This document shows positions 53,018 to 62,202 of a stretch of 64,000 nt of DNA, piece after piece (the stretch's first letter is position 1; every line of letters begins with the position of its first letter). Position numbers and translations under genes: made by a program. A model generated the notes under the pieces. It did not search any database and was not told where the DNA came from. It saw nothing but the letters and a program-made list of their open reading frames with translations. Location: NCBI GenBank assembly GCA_044350805.1, contig JBILGU010000006.1, positions 1 to 64,000 on the forward strand, read 5' to 3'. Source of the stretch: UBA6136 sp044350805 (GTDB lineage: Bacteria; Pseudomonadota; Gammaproteobacteria; Methylococcales; Methylococcaceae).

Positions 53018-53796
53018 TGGACTACGATTTTTCTTTTTTTCTGGTCGTTGCGACCTTTGTCACCGGGGTAATCTCGGGGCTTTACTGGCTTGCGGTTGAG
53101 CGGGTCAAGGGACGTGTTCCGGTGGATCAGTTGCCGGTCCTGGTGGAATACGCCCGGTCCTTCTTTCCCGTGGTCTTCATCGTTCTGGTGCTGCGTTCCT
53201 TTTTGTTCGAGCCCTTCCGGATTCCCTCAGGCTCCATGATGCCGACTTTGCTGGTAGGGGACTTTATTCTCGTCAACAAGTTTGCCTATGGCGTGCGGCT
53301 TCCGGTTCTCAATACCAAGATCATCGAAAACGGTCAGCCAAGGCGGGGCGATATCGTAGTTTTCCGCTTCCCAAAGGATCCCACGGTGGATTACATCAAG
53401 CGGGTGATTGGGCTTCCGGGGGATCGGATCGGCTACTATCACAAGCAGATCTTCATCAATGGGGTGCCGATGGCGCAAACGCCGGATGGTCGTTATGCCG
53501 GTGGGACGCAGGGTGAATCGATGACGGGAGAGCCTTTGCTGACCGAAGACCTTCAGGCCTTGCGTCATCAGATTCTGATTCGCTCGCAAGATCCGTCCGC
53601 GCGGGAAGGGGAATTTCTGGTGCCCGAAGGCCATTATTTCGTAATGGGTGATAATCGCGACAACAGCAATGACAGCCGGTTTTGGGGCGCCGTTCCTGAG
53701 GCCAATCTGGTGGGTCGTGCGTTCTTCATCTGGATGAGTTGGGACTCGGGAAGACCAGGAATCGCATTCAGTCGTATTGGTACCCATCTCGATTGA
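53017..53796 (+). CDS. lepB: Signal peptidase I
   Basis: Cleaves signal peptides at the inner membrane. The 259-residue protein has two N-terminal TM helices; the catalytic Ser73 is in IPSGSMMPT and the general base Lys128 is in YIKRVIG. Box E GDNRDNSNDSRFWG is conserved. The ATG shares one base with the lepA stop. Confidence 0.98.
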   Translation: MDYDFSFFLVVATFVTGVISGLYWLAVERVKGRVPVDQLPVLVEYARSFFPVVFIVLVLRSFLFEPFRIPSGSMMPTLLVGDFILVNKFAYGVRLPVLNTKIIENGQPRRGDIVVFRFPKDPTVDYIKRVIGLPGDRIGYYHKQIFINGVPMAQTPDGRYAGGTQGESMTGEPLLTEDLQALRHQILIRSQDPSAREGEFLVPEGHYFVMGDNRDNSNDSRFWGAVPEANLVGRAFFIWMSWDSGRPGIAFSRIGTHLD

Positions 53797-53800
53797 CGCC

Positions 53801-54517
53801 TTGTCCTCTTCAAGACCTTCCAATTTGATCCAAGATCCGGACAAACTGCTCCGAAAACTGGGTCTTCACTTCAGGAATCCGGCCCTGATTCGTCAGGCGC
53901 TGACCCATCGCAGTGCCCATGCGGATAACAACGAGCGACTGGAGTTTTTGGGGGACTCGGTTTTGGGCTTTGTCATTGCCGAGCGCCTGTACCAAAAGTT
54001 TGGCGATGCCGATGAGGGGGTCTTGAGCCGTTTGAGGGCGACGCTGGTGAATCAGACCGCGCTTGCGAATATTGCCCGAAAGCTCAATTTGGGTGACTAC
54101 CTGATTCTTGGCTCGGGGGAGCTTAAGAGTGGGGGATATCGGCGGGATTCGATTCTCTCGGACGCGATGGAGGCGCTCATCGGCGCGCTTCTCGTGGATC
54201 AGGGCATGGATGCCTGCAGGGTCTGGATTCTCGCGCTTTTTGATGAGTACATTGAAGGGCTTTCCGTCCGCGACTGGAAGAAGGATCCCAAAACGCGACT
54301 CCAAGAGGCCATGCAAGCACGCGGACTTGATTTACCGGGATACACGCTCAAGTCGGTGATTGGTCAGCCGCATGATCAGCATTTCTTGGTCGAGTGTCGC
54401 ATTGCCCTGTTTGAAGAGGCCTCTGAGGGGAAGGGGTCCTCGCGCAAGCGGGCTGAGCAGGCCGCCGCCGAAACCATGCTAGAGCGATTGACCGCCGAGT
54501 TAGGTTTTAAGTTCTAG
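53801..54517 (+). CDS. rnc: Ribonuclease III
   Basis: A dsRNA endonuclease for rRNA and mRNA processing. No ATG fits; the start is TTG 53801 (or TTG 53777, overlapping lepB by 20 bp). The RNase III signature NNERLEFLGDSVLGFV contains the catalytic Glu/Asp, and the C-terminal dsRBD has KTRLQEAMQARGLDLPGYTLK. Full length. In many proteobacteria rnc and era are coupled; here a short gene lies between them. Confidence 0.95.
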   Translation: MSSSRPSNLIQDPDKLLRKLGLHFRNPALIRQALTHRSAHADNNERLEFLGDSVLGFVIAERLYQKFGDADEGVLSRLRATLVNQTALANIARKLNLGDYLILGSGELKSGGYRRDSILSDAMEALIGALLVDQGMDACRVWILALFDEYIEGLSVRDWKKDPKTRLQEAMQARGLDLPGYTLKSVIGQPHDQHFLVECRIALFEEASEGKGSSRKRAEQAAAETMLERLTAELGFKF

Positions 54518-54630
54518 TTCACATTGGCGTAACTTTTGCTTGATATAAAAAGCAAAACCATGACGCGCCAGCCGATTCAAACGTCGGCGCATTCTTTATG
54601 CAACTTCATGATTCAAGGGGGGATCATCAA

Positions 54631-54936
54631 ATGCATCAGCGCACTCATTTCGTCCTTTCACCCAATCGTCCCGCTTCCGGGCGCTTGGGTTACATGTTGG
54701 GTTTCGCCGTCGTCGGTCTGGCCCTGGCCTCTACCTTCTGGCCTGGCGTGGGATCCTCGTCACTGGTGCCGTCCCGAACGGCCAAGAGCGTTTCTTGGTA
54801 CGCCGGAAATTTGGATGAAGCGCGCATCATGGTCAAGGCTTGCCTTGCCGCCGATAATGCCGCAAAGATGCCCAGTTCCGACGATTGCCGCAACTCGCTT
54901 CGCGCCATCAGCACGCACTTTATCTCCCCTCGCTGA
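54631..54936 (+). CDS. Small EexN-like membrane/periplasmic protein
   Basis: A 101-residue protein from ATG 54631, which is preceded by GGGGGG; a longer frame starts at 54598. Residues about 18-35 (RLGYMLGFAVVGLALAST) form a TM or signal anchor. The outer part has SVSWYAGNLDEAR...C......C, the WY-helix-Cys-Cys pattern of EexN-like small lipoproteins, where Cys60-region and a later Cys flank a charged helix. It sits between rnc and era. Function unknown; the EexN resemblance is a pattern, not a proven homology. Confidence 0.6.
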   Translation: MHQRTHFVLSPNRPASGRLGYMLGFAVVGLALASTFWPGVGSSSLVPSRTAKSVSWYAGNLDEARIMVKACLAADNAAKMPSSDDCRNSLRAISTHFISPR

Positions 54937-55085
54937 GCGCTACCGGGTGAGGGAAATGCCTCGGCCCGGTGCGATAATTGACACAAAACGGGGCGCCCCC
55001 GGCTCCCCGCGTGCTATGCTCTCCAACGCCCGTGCCCCCGGGTGTTGCGTGCGGGGTGATCTCAGTCTTATCCAGCCCCAGCCCC

Positions 55086-55967
55086 ATGAAATCCGGTTAT
55101 GTAGCGATCGTTGGCCGACCCAATGTCGGTAAATCCACCTTGCTGAATCATCTCCTTGGCCAGAAGATCAGCATCACCTCGCGTCGCCCTCAGACAACCC
55201 GTCATCGAATCCACGGGATCAAGACCACCGATCAGGGACAAGCCGTTTTTGTGGATACCCCGGGGATCCATGCCAATGAAAAACGGGCGATGAACCGCTA
55301 TCTGAACCGTGCTGCGGGGACCGCGTTTAATGACGTCGATGTGATCCTCTGGGTCATCGATAAGCCGGAATTTCAGTCCGAAGACCAGTTGGTACTCAAG
55401 CGGATTCGGCAGGCAAACCTGCCTGTGATTCTCGCGATCAACAAGATTGATCGGATGGAGGACAAGGAGATTTTGCTGCCCTTCCTGCAGGCCGCAGAAG
55501 ACGAATTTTCATTTGCAGCCATGATTCCCCTCTCCGCCCTGCGAGGTTTGAATCTGGAGGAGTTGGAGACCACCTTGTTTCAGTATCTTCCGGAAGGCGA
55601 CCTCATTTTTCCCGAAGATCAGGTGACGGACCGCTCGATGCGATTCATGGCTTCTGAAATTATCCGGGAAAAGCTGATTCGCTCGCTCGGGCAAGAAGTG
55701 CCGCATGCATTGACCGTTGAGATTGAGGAATACAAGGTGGAGGAGGGTCTGACGCGAATCCGTGCCCTGATCCTGGTCGAGCGCACGGGCCAAAAGGCCA
55801 TCGTGATCGGAAAAGGCGGTGAAGTTCTCAAAAAGGTGGGGGAAAGATCCCGCCTGGATCTTGAACGCTTGATTGAAGGCAAGGTGTTCTTGCAGCTCTG
55901 GGTCAAGGTCAAGGAAGGCTGGTCAGACGATGAACGGGCACTCCGAAGCCTCGGCTACACCGATTAA
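55086..55967 (+). CDS. era: GTPase Era
   Basis: A GTPase for 30S biogenesis, 293 residues from ATG 55086; a 36-residue upstream extension is rejected as non-conserved. G1 GRPNVGKST and G3 DTPGI, G4 NKID are present, with the C-terminal KH domain KAIVIGKGGEVLKKVGERSR. It overlaps recO by 38 bp. Confidence 0.98.
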   Translation: MKSGYVAIVGRPNVGKSTLLNHLLGQKISITSRRPQTTRHRIHGIKTTDQGQAVFVDTPGIHANEKRAMNRYLNRAAGTAFNDVDVILWVIDKPEFQSEDQLVLKRIRQANLPVILAINKIDRMEDKEILLPFLQAAEDEFSFAAMIPLSALRGLNLEELETTLFQYLPEGDLIFPEDQVTDRSMRFMASEIIREKLIRSLGQEVPHALTVEIEEYKVEEGLTRIRALILVERTGQKAIVIGKGGEVLKKVGERSRLDLERLIEGKVFLQLWVKVKEGWSDDERALRSLGYTD

Positions 55968-56694
55968 CGAGGGCATTGCCCCCGCCGCGCCCTCGTTGGC
56001 CCCCCTCGATGAGGCCATCGTTCTTCACATTCGCGCGTATCGCGAAACCAGTTGCCTTGTCGATCTTCTGACCCGGGAACGCGGTCGACTGCGGCTCCTC
56101 GCCAAAGGCGTTCGCCGGGGTCGGCAGCCCTCCGGGGATCTCTCTCCCTTTTCAAGAATTCGCTATACGGTGGGCGGCCGGGGTGAACTTCGCCTCCTGA
56201 CCTCCGTTGAAGGCGTCTCGGGATGGCTCCGGCTGGAGGGGGAGGGACTCTATTGCGGCTTCTATGTCGCCGAATTGGTGATGCGCCTCTTGCCTTTGGA
56301 GGATGCCCATCCTGAACTCTATGAGGAGATTCTTGCCGTGATTCAGCAGCTGGGGCAGGGCATCAGGCCGGAGCGTTTGTTGCGCAGGTTCGAGCGTGCT
56401 TTGCTGGAAGAGCTCGGCTATGGATTGAGCCTTTGGGAGGACACAATCGGGGATCCCATCGAAGCGAGTGCCTTTTACCTCTACCACCCCGAGCAGGGGG
56501 CCCAGAAGGTGAGTGATGCCCAGGGCGGCATTCCTGGTTCCGCGCTCATCGCGCTGGCCACGGATGATTTTGAGGATGAGCGGGATCTTCTTTTTGCGAA
56601 GAAGCTCATGCGCAGCATGCTCGATCGTCAGCTTGACGGGCGCCCGCTCAAAAGCCGTGAACTGTTCCAAACGTTTTCAAGGAGGAATGCCTGA
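55930..56694 (+). CDS. recO: DNA repair protein RecO
   Basis: A 254-residue mediator that loads RecA with RecR. ATG 55930 overlaps the era end. The N-terminal OB-fold (AIVLHIRAYRETSCLVDLLTRERGRL) and helical C-terminal region (FERALLEELGYGLSL) are typical; a zinc ribbon is not obvious, as in E. coli. It shares one base with pdxJ. Confidence 0.96.
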   Translation: MNGHSEASATPINEGIAPAAPSLAPLDEAIVLHIRAYRETSCLVDLLTRERGRLRLLAKGVRRGRQPSGDLSPFSRIRYTVGGRGELRLLTSVEGVSGWLRLEGEGLYCGFYVAELVMRLLPLEDAHPELYEEILAVIQQLGQGIRPERLLRRFERALLEELGYGLSLWEDTIGDPIEASAFYLYHPEQGAQKVSDAQGGIPGSALIALATDDFEDERDLLFAKKLMRSMLDRQLDGRPLKSRELFQTFSRRNA

Positions 56695-57455
56695 TGGTTG
56701 CTACGCTGCCCCCGATTCATCTCGGGGTGAATGTTGATCATATCGCCACGGTCCGTCAGGCGCGGGGAACCCGGTATCCCCAGGTGCTCCATGCCGCCCT
56801 CGTCGCTGAGCAGGCCGGTGCCCGGGGAATTACCGCGCACCTTCGTGAGGATCGGCGCCATATTCAGGATCGGGATATCGCCCTTCTTCGCGAGCTTTTG
56901 AAGACGCGGCTCAATCTTGAAATGGCGGTGACGGATGAAATGGTTTCAATCGCCGAAAAAACGCGGCCGGCCGCTTGCTGTCTCGTGCCTGAAAAACGGG
57001 AGGAGCTGACGACGGAAGGGGGGCTGGATGTCGCGGGCAACCTGAGTCGGGTTCGTGATGCGACCCAAGCGCTCAGTTCGGCCGGAATTGAGGTCTCGCT
57101 GTTCATCGATGCCGATCCCCGCCAGATTGAGGCGGCAGTTTCCGTGGGCGCCCCTGTCATCGAGATTCATACGGGGCATTATGCAGACCTTCCCGAAGGG
57201 CGGGACCTTGAGGCAGAACTGGACCGGATTCGCTCGGCCGCCACGCGCGCCAAGGCCCTCGGGCTGATGGTGAATGCAGGACATGGCCTCAATTACCACA
57301 ATGTCGAGCCCATCGCCCGAATCCCTGAGATTCATGAGTTGAATATTGGGCATGCGATCATCGCAAGGGCCCTCTTTTGCGGCCTGGACCTTGCGGTCAG
57401 GGACATGAAGGCGTTGATGGAAAATGCTCGGGCTGGAGTCCGGGGGATCGATTGA
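56694..57455 (+). CDS. pdxJ: Pyridoxine 5'-phosphate synthase
   Basis: Makes PNP from 3-amino-2-oxopropyl phosphate and deoxyxylulose phosphate. The 253-residue TIM barrel has GVNVDHIATVRQARGT, HLREDRRHIQD and HAGHGLNYHNV-like NAGHGLNYHNV. The recO-pdxJ order is conserved in proteobacteria. Confidence 0.98.
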   Translation: MVATLPPIHLGVNVDHIATVRQARGTRYPQVLHAALVAEQAGARGITAHLREDRRHIQDRDIALLRELLKTRLNLEMAVTDEMVSIAEKTRPAACCLVPEKREELTTEGGLDVAGNLSRVRDATQALSSAGIEVSLFIDADPRQIEAAVSVGAPVIEIHTGHYADLPEGRDLEAELDRIRSAATRAKALGLMVNAGHGLNYHNVEPIARIPEIHELNIGHAIIARALFCGLDLAVRDMKALMENARAGVRGID

Positions 57456-57480
57456 CCCTGGCGCAGCGTTCTGACATAGT
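57452..57480 (+). promoter_or_regulatory. Possible promoter after pdxJ
   Basis: TTGACC (57452-57457), 17-bp spacer, CATAGT (57475-57480). It overlaps the pdxJ stop and lies about 70 bp before the next gene. Confidence 0.4.
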
Positions 57481-57547
57481 TTACGGCCCCCTACTTTGTT
57501 TCAAGAGGAGTTGGCGGGTTGCCAATCGGTAATCTGCACCGCCCGGC

Positions 57548-58210
57548 ATGCCTAATCCACGACATGAAGAGCAGGACGCAGCGCAGACGTCCGGACAACC
57601 GCTGTCCGGACGTCCGAGTTGGCTTGTGCCCGTTTCAGGGCCGAGCCTCTTCCTGATGGGGCTGATTCTTCTGGCCGGCCTTTTGACTCTCTTCTATCAG
57701 TTGCAAGGAGAGCTGGATCTTCTGGAGTCACAATTGATGACAGAAGCGGGGGGGGAGCGGATGAAATCGATGGGAGAGCAGATGGTGCTCCTTCAGAATC
57801 GACTGCATGGTCTGATGGCCGATTCGGTTGAAATCCGCTTGAAAGCCCTGGAGCGAACGATCGCTAGTGGCCACGTCACCCCGGAGGTCATTCAGCAGTT
57901 TGAGGTTCTGCAGAACGATATTCGTTCGCTTGAGACCTATGCCCAGGGTCCCAATGCCCCCAATCTGGATCAGGCCATACCCGATCACCCGCGCTATGCA
58001 GCGATGCCAGGGACCGCGTCCCCTGCGCTGACTAAGGCGGACATGTTTCGAGAAATTTCAAGACTCAGGACCTTGCTGTACCTCTGTCTCACGGGGCTGG
58101 TCGCGACTGGCGGCGTCCTCCTTGGCCGCTATTGGCTGGCCTCCCAGCGTCCGCCACAACTTCCTCATACCCGCAGTTCTCGTCCGCCTTTGCTGACCCG
58201 CCGGCGCTAA
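57548..58210 (+). CDS. Two-TM protein with coiled-coil middle, unknown
   Basis: A 220-residue protein. The N-terminus (about 30-50: SGPSLFLMGLILLAGLLTLFY) and the region near 173-195 (TLLYLCLTGLVATGGVLLG) are TM helices. Between them is an acidic, probably coiled-coil section (ESQLMTEAGGERMKSMGEQMVL). The C-terminus is basic and Arg-rich. This outline resembles a small sensor-like or septum-associated membrane protein, but no family is recognised. It lies directly upstream of dusA. Confidence 0.65.
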   Translation: MPNPRHEEQDAAQTSGQPLSGRPSWLVPVSGPSLFLMGLILLAGLLTLFYQLQGELDLLESQLMTEAGGERMKSMGEQMVLLQNRLHGLMADSVEIRLKALERTIASGHVTPEVIQQFEVLQNDIRSLETYAQGPNAPNLDQAIPDHPRYAAMPGTASPALTKADMFREISRLRTLLYLCLTGLVATGGVLLGRYWLASQRPPQLPHTRSSRPPLLTRRR

Positions 58211-58223
58211 GGCCGGAGCCCAC

Positions 58224-59225
58224 GTGGTCAACTCGCATCGTTTTTGCGTCGCCCCAATGCTCGATTGGACTGACCGCCATTGCCGTTTTTTCCACAGGCT
58301 TTTCTCGCAAAAGACGTTGCTCTACAGTGAAATGGTGACCACCGGGGCGATTCTTCACGGCGATCGGGAGCGCTTGCTAGGATTTAATCCGGTGGAAAAA
58401 CCCCTGGTGCTTCAGATCGGGGGGTCTGATCCAGAGGATCTTGCTGCATCGGCTCGGATTGGCCAGGACTATGGCTATGATGAAATCAATCTGAATGTCG
58501 GATGCCCCAGTGATCGGGTGCAAAAGGGGCGCTTTGGCGCGTGTCTGATGTTGGAACCGGGCACCGTGGCTGAGGGCGTCCGGGCCATGCGTGAGTCCGT
58601 GACGATTCCGGTGACGGTTAAAACCCGGCTTGGGGTTGATGAGCATGATTCCTATGAGGAACTTGTGGCCTTCATTGGCGAAGTCGCCGAAGCCGGCTGC
58701 GAGACGTTCATCATCCATGCCCGTAAAGCCTGGCTCAAGGGCTTGTCCCCCAGGGAAAATCGGGAAGTCCCCCCGCTGCGTTACGACATGGCGGCGCGCC
58801 TTAAAACCGATTTTCCGGATCTTGCCTTCATCCTGAATGGCGGTATCGAGACCCTCGAACATGCGATCGAACATCTGAGCCAGTTTGATGGGGTCATGCT
58901 GGGTCGTGCGGCTTACCACGATCCCTATCTTCTGGCTGATGTGGATCGCCGGGTGTTTGGCGTGGACCGTGACCCTCCGAGCCGTGAGGCCGTGGTTGAA
59001 GCGATGCTGCCCTATATCGCTTCCGTGGTGGCCGAAGGGCAGCGCCTTCATGGGATCACCCGGCACATGCTGGGTCTTTTCCATGGGCAGCACGGCGGTC
59101 GGATCTGGCGGCGGCGATTGGGAGAGGCCGCCATCCGCCCGAATGCCGGCGCAAGAGAGGTCCTTGAAATTCTGGATTCCCGACGGCCATCGTCCCAAGA
59201 GGTGGGCGCAGGACTCGGGGTATAA
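58224..59225 (+). CDS. dusA: tRNA-dihydrouridine(20/20a) synthase DusA
   Basis: Reduces uridines in the tRNA D-loop with FMN and NADPH. The 333-residue protein has VAPMLDWTDRHCRFFHR, LNVGCPSDRVQKGRFGACLM with the catalytic Cys, and KTRLGVDEHDSYE. The DusA-specific length and MMGR-like LGRAAYHDPYLL block support this subfamily. Its stop overlaps a -10-like TATAAT for folE. Confidence 0.96.
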   Translation: MVNSHRFCVAPMLDWTDRHCRFFHRLFSQKTLLYSEMVTTGAILHGDRERLLGFNPVEKPLVLQIGGSDPEDLAASARIGQDYGYDEINLNVGCPSDRVQKGRFGACLMLEPGTVAEGVRAMRESVTIPVTVKTRLGVDEHDSYEELVAFIGEVAEAGCETFIIHARKAWLKGLSPRENREVPPLRYDMAARLKTDFPDLAFILNGGIETLEHAIEHLSQFDGVMLGRAAYHDPYLLADVDRRVFGVDRDPPSREAVVEAMLPYIASVVAEGQRLHGITRHMLGLFHGQHGGRIWRRRLGEAAIRPNAGAREVLEILDSRRPSSQEVGAGLGV

Positions 59226-59226
59226 T
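59221..59226 (+). promoter_or_regulatory. Perfect -10 element for folE
   Basis: TATAAT at 59221-59226 includes the dusA stop codon TAA (59223-59225) and lies 30 bp before the folE ATG. The -35 region is weak. Confidence 0.45.
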
Positions 59227-59256
59227 CAGCCTTTATTCAGTAAACAACAGAGCACC

Positions 59257-59817
59257 ATGCAAGACTCCGAGATGGAAGATCTTTTTCGCCGCCTAATTAG
59301 CGGGATTGGAGAGGACGTCACCCGCGAGGGGCTCCTCGATACCCCGAAGCGGGCCACCAAGGCGTTCAAGTTCTTGAACAACGGGTATGAAAAGAACCTC
59401 GATGAGGTGCTCAATGGCGCCATCTTCGAATCGGATACCCGCGATATGGTGATCGTGAAGGATATCGAACTCTATTCGCTCTGCGAGCATCACCTCTTGC
59501 CGTTCATCGGCAAGTGTCATGTGGCCTATATTCCTTCCGATAAGGTCATCGGCCTCTCCAAGGTCGCCCGTATCGTTGATATGTACGCCCGTCGCCTTCA
59601 AATTCAGGAACGCCTGACCAATCAGATTGCCTCCGCGCTCCAGACGGCGATCAATCCAACCGGTGTCGCCGTGGTGATTGAATCCAAGCATCTTTGCATG
59701 ATGATGCGCGGCGTCGAGAAGCAGAACTCGGTCATGACCACATCGGCCATGTTGGGCTTGTTCAGGAAAGAGATCAGCACACGCTCTGAATTTCTAAACT
59801 TGATCAAAAGCCATTGA
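59257..59817 (+). CDS. folE: GTP cyclohydrolase I
   Basis: Makes 7,8-dihydroneopterin triphosphate for folate. ATG 59257 gives 186 residues; the longer open frame from 58885 runs through dusA. The zinc site CEHHLLPF, VIGLSKVARIVD and SKHLCMMMRGV are conserved. It is a type I enzyme, unrelated to the GTP cyclohydrolase II activity that the local RibBX domain lacks. Confidence 0.97.
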   Translation: MQDSEMEDLFRRLISGIGEDVTREGLLDTPKRATKAFKFLNNGYEKNLDEVLNGAIFESDTRDMVIVKDIELYSLCEHHLLPFIGKCHVAYIPSDKVIGLSKVARIVDMYARRLQIQERLTNQIASALQTAINPTGVAVVIESKHLCMMMRGVEKQNSVMTTSAMLGLFRKEISTRSEFLNLIKSH

Positions 59818-59878
59818 TGACGCTCCGGGTTGGATCCCGGGGGGGCTGTCCATGCAGGATCTGAACTAGGGACGCAAC

Positions 59879-62182
59879 GTGGCAACGAGAACGCGCAAGA
59901 ACAGGGCAAAAAAACCCCGGCCTTCGCTGCTCCGATCTCTGCTGTCCCCTTTCTTTTGGCTGTTCGTCACGGTCACCCCCTTCCTGCTCGCAGGTCTTGG
60001 CGCCTATGTGGCCCTCGAAGACCGGATTGTCCGTGAGCAATTTGAGGGCAAGCGATGGGCCTTGCCGGCCCGCGTTTATGCAGGGCCCGTCGAGCTTTTT
60101 GTCGGCGCAGCCTATGACGCCCCGGGCTTTGAATGGTTTCTAAGCCAGCTCAAATACCGAAAAGATCCTCAACTTTCCACTCAGGGCACCTTTGTTCGTC
60201 TCGGCGAAGAAATGGTTTTCAAGACCCGAGAATTCCAGTTCCCGGACAAGACGGAACCCGCTCGCGAACTTCGCATCCAGTTTGCCGATGGGCAGGTGAT
60301 TCTTCTTGAGGATATGGGCTCAGGGCAGCCCGTCGATCTTCTCCGCCTGGAGCCCCCTCAAATTGGAAGTTTCTATCCTGCGCGTCGAGAGGATCGCGTC
60401 CTGATTCGCCTGGATCAGGCCCCTGAAACGCTGCTCAAAGCCCTTTTTGCCAGTGAAGACCACAATTTTTATGTGCACCATGGCATCTCCCTCAGGGGCA
60501 TGTTGCGCGCCGTTTTCGTTAATCTTCGGGCCGGTGGGATCGTGCAGGGAGGCAGTACCCTGACCCAACAGCTGGTCAAGAATTTCTACCTGTCCTCGGA
60601 ACGTACCTGGTGGCGAAAGATCAACGAGATCGTCATGGCGATGATCCTTGATGCCCGATACACCAAAGAAGAGATTCTCGAAGCCTATCTCAATGAAATC
60701 TATCTCGGGCAGGATGGCTCCCGCGCCATTCATGGCTTTGGTCTCGCCAGTCAGTACTATTTTGGTCGCTCGATCGAAGAGCTGGAGCTGCATCACATCG
60801 CCGTTCTGGTGGCTCTCGTCCGGGGACCCTCCTATTACGATCCCTATACTGCGCCGGATCGGACCCTCAAGCGCCGGGACCTCATTCTCGATGAGATGCG
60901 GGATCAGGGCTTCATCGATGCCGCACGGGTCGATGAGGCAAAAAAACATCCGCTGGATGTCGTCAAGGATCCTCATCAATCGGTCAGTCGCTATCCCGCC
61001 TTCATGGATCTGGTGAAACGCCAGCTGGAGAAGGAATATCGTCCGGAGGATCTCACCTCCGAGGGCCTTCGGATTTTCACCACCCTTGATGTCAGCGTGC
61101 AGCATCGCTTGCAGCAGGCGATCGATGAAAACCTCCCCAAGATGGACAAGCGTCCGGGGAAGTCCCCCTTGGAAGTGGCGGGGATCTTTACCCGCAAGGG
61201 CACCGCTGAGATTGCGGCGTTGGTGGGAGGCCGGAAGGAGGAGGGCGTAGGATTCAATCGTGCGCTCGATGCCACCCGGCAAATCGGCTCCCTCTATAAG
61301 CCGGTGGTTTACCTGACAGCGCTTGAAGATTCTCAAAACTACACGCTTTCGACCCCTCTCACGGACAATCCGGTGCAGGTCAGGACCCCGGGGAATGTCT
61401 GGTTACCGAAAAACTATGACGGCAAGGAGCACGGCACCATCCCTCTTTTCAGTGCCCTTGCCCATTCCTATAACCTTGCAACCGTGCACCTCGGCATGGA
61501 TCTTGGGGTCGCACGCACGGCCCAGACCCTCAAGAAATTGGGCGTCAACCGGCATGTGGATCTGGTGCCATCGCTCCTCCTCGGTGCGGCCGCCCTGACG
61601 CCGATGGAGGTGGCCCAGATGTATCAGACGCTCGCGAGCGACGGTTTCCTGACCCCGCTCAGGGCGATTCAGGCGGTCATCTCGCCCGAGGGGAAGACGC
61701 TTCAGCGATATGGCATTGAGGTCCGGCAGACCGTGGACGCCGAGGCGGTCTGCCTTCTCAATGCGGCACTCAAGGAGGTCTTCCATCAAGGCACCGCGCG
61801 TCCGGCCTACAGCCAGATGCCACAAAGCCTTGAGCCCGCCGGCAAGACAGGAACGACCAACGAACTTCGGGATAGCTGGTTCGCAGGGTTTACCGGTGAT
61901 TATCTGGGTGTCGTCTGGGTGGGACGGGATGACAATCAGCCGGCCGGGCTCACCGGTGCCCAAGGGGCGTTAAAACTCTGGGCGGGGACCATGGCGGCCA
62001 TCAGTCGAGAGCCATTGGAAATTGATCTTCCGGACAATGTGCGAATGCTCTGGGTGGATCCGGTTCGGGGTGCCCGCTCAGGCAAGGGCTGCCCGGGGGC
62101 CATTGAACTGCCTTTCGTCAAAGGAACGCGTCCGGAGCTAAGTTCGGGTTGTGGGGGGGAGTCGGAGACTCCCGATGAATAA
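59879..62182 (+). CDS. mrcB: Penicillin-binding protein 1B
   Basis: A bifunctional glycosyltransferase/transpeptidase that builds and crosslinks peptidoglycan. The GTG has AGGGA seven nucleotides upstream. The 767-residue protein has a cytoplasmic basic tail, one TM (about 28-48), a UB2H-like region, the GT51 domain with the catalytic Glu in SEDHNFYVHHG and QGGSTLTQQLVKN, and the transpeptidase with SLYK (SxxK), SYN and KTGT. PBP1b length and motif order are normal. Confidence 0.96.
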   Translation: MATRTRKNRAKKPRPSLLRSLLSPFFWLFVTVTPFLLAGLGAYVALEDRIVREQFEGKRWALPARVYAGPVELFVGAAYDAPGFEWFLSQLKYRKDPQLSTQGTFVRLGEEMVFKTREFQFPDKTEPARELRIQFADGQVILLEDMGSGQPVDLLRLEPPQIGSFYPARREDRVLIRLDQAPETLLKALFASEDHNFYVHHGISLRGMLRAVFVNLRAGGIVQGGSTLTQQLVKNFYLSSERTWWRKINEIVMAMILDARYTKEEILEAYLNEIYLGQDGSRAIHGFGLASQYYFGRSIEELELHHIAVLVALVRGPSYYDPYTAPDRTLKRRDLILDEMRDQGFIDAARVDEAKKHPLDVVKDPHQSVSRYPAFMDLVKRQLEKEYRPEDLTSEGLRIFTTLDVSVQHRLQQAIDENLPKMDKRPGKSPLEVAGIFTRKGTAEIAALVGGRKEEGVGFNRALDATRQIGSLYKPVVYLTALEDSQNYTLSTPLTDNPVQVRTPGNVWLPKNYDGKEHGTIPLFSALAHSYNLATVHLGMDLGVARTAQTLKKLGVNRHVDLVPSLLLGAAALTPMEVAQMYQTLASDGFLTPLRAIQAVISPEGKTLQRYGIEVRQTVDAEAVCLLNAALKEVFHQGTARPAYSQMPQSLEPAGKTGTTNELRDSWFAGFTGDYLGVVWVGRDDNQPAGLTGAQGALKLWAGTMAAISREPLEIDLPDNVRMLWVDPVRGARSGKGCPGAIELPFVKGTRPELSSGCGGESETPDE

Positions 62183-62202
62183 TCAGGAAAGCGAGGCCTG
62201 AC

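Noticed and set aside
54536..55132. Open frame of 198 codons on the plus strand
   Set aside because: It overlaps the better-supported small membrane protein and runs into era; its sequence is Arg/Pro/Ser-rich with no domain and no ribosome-binding site.
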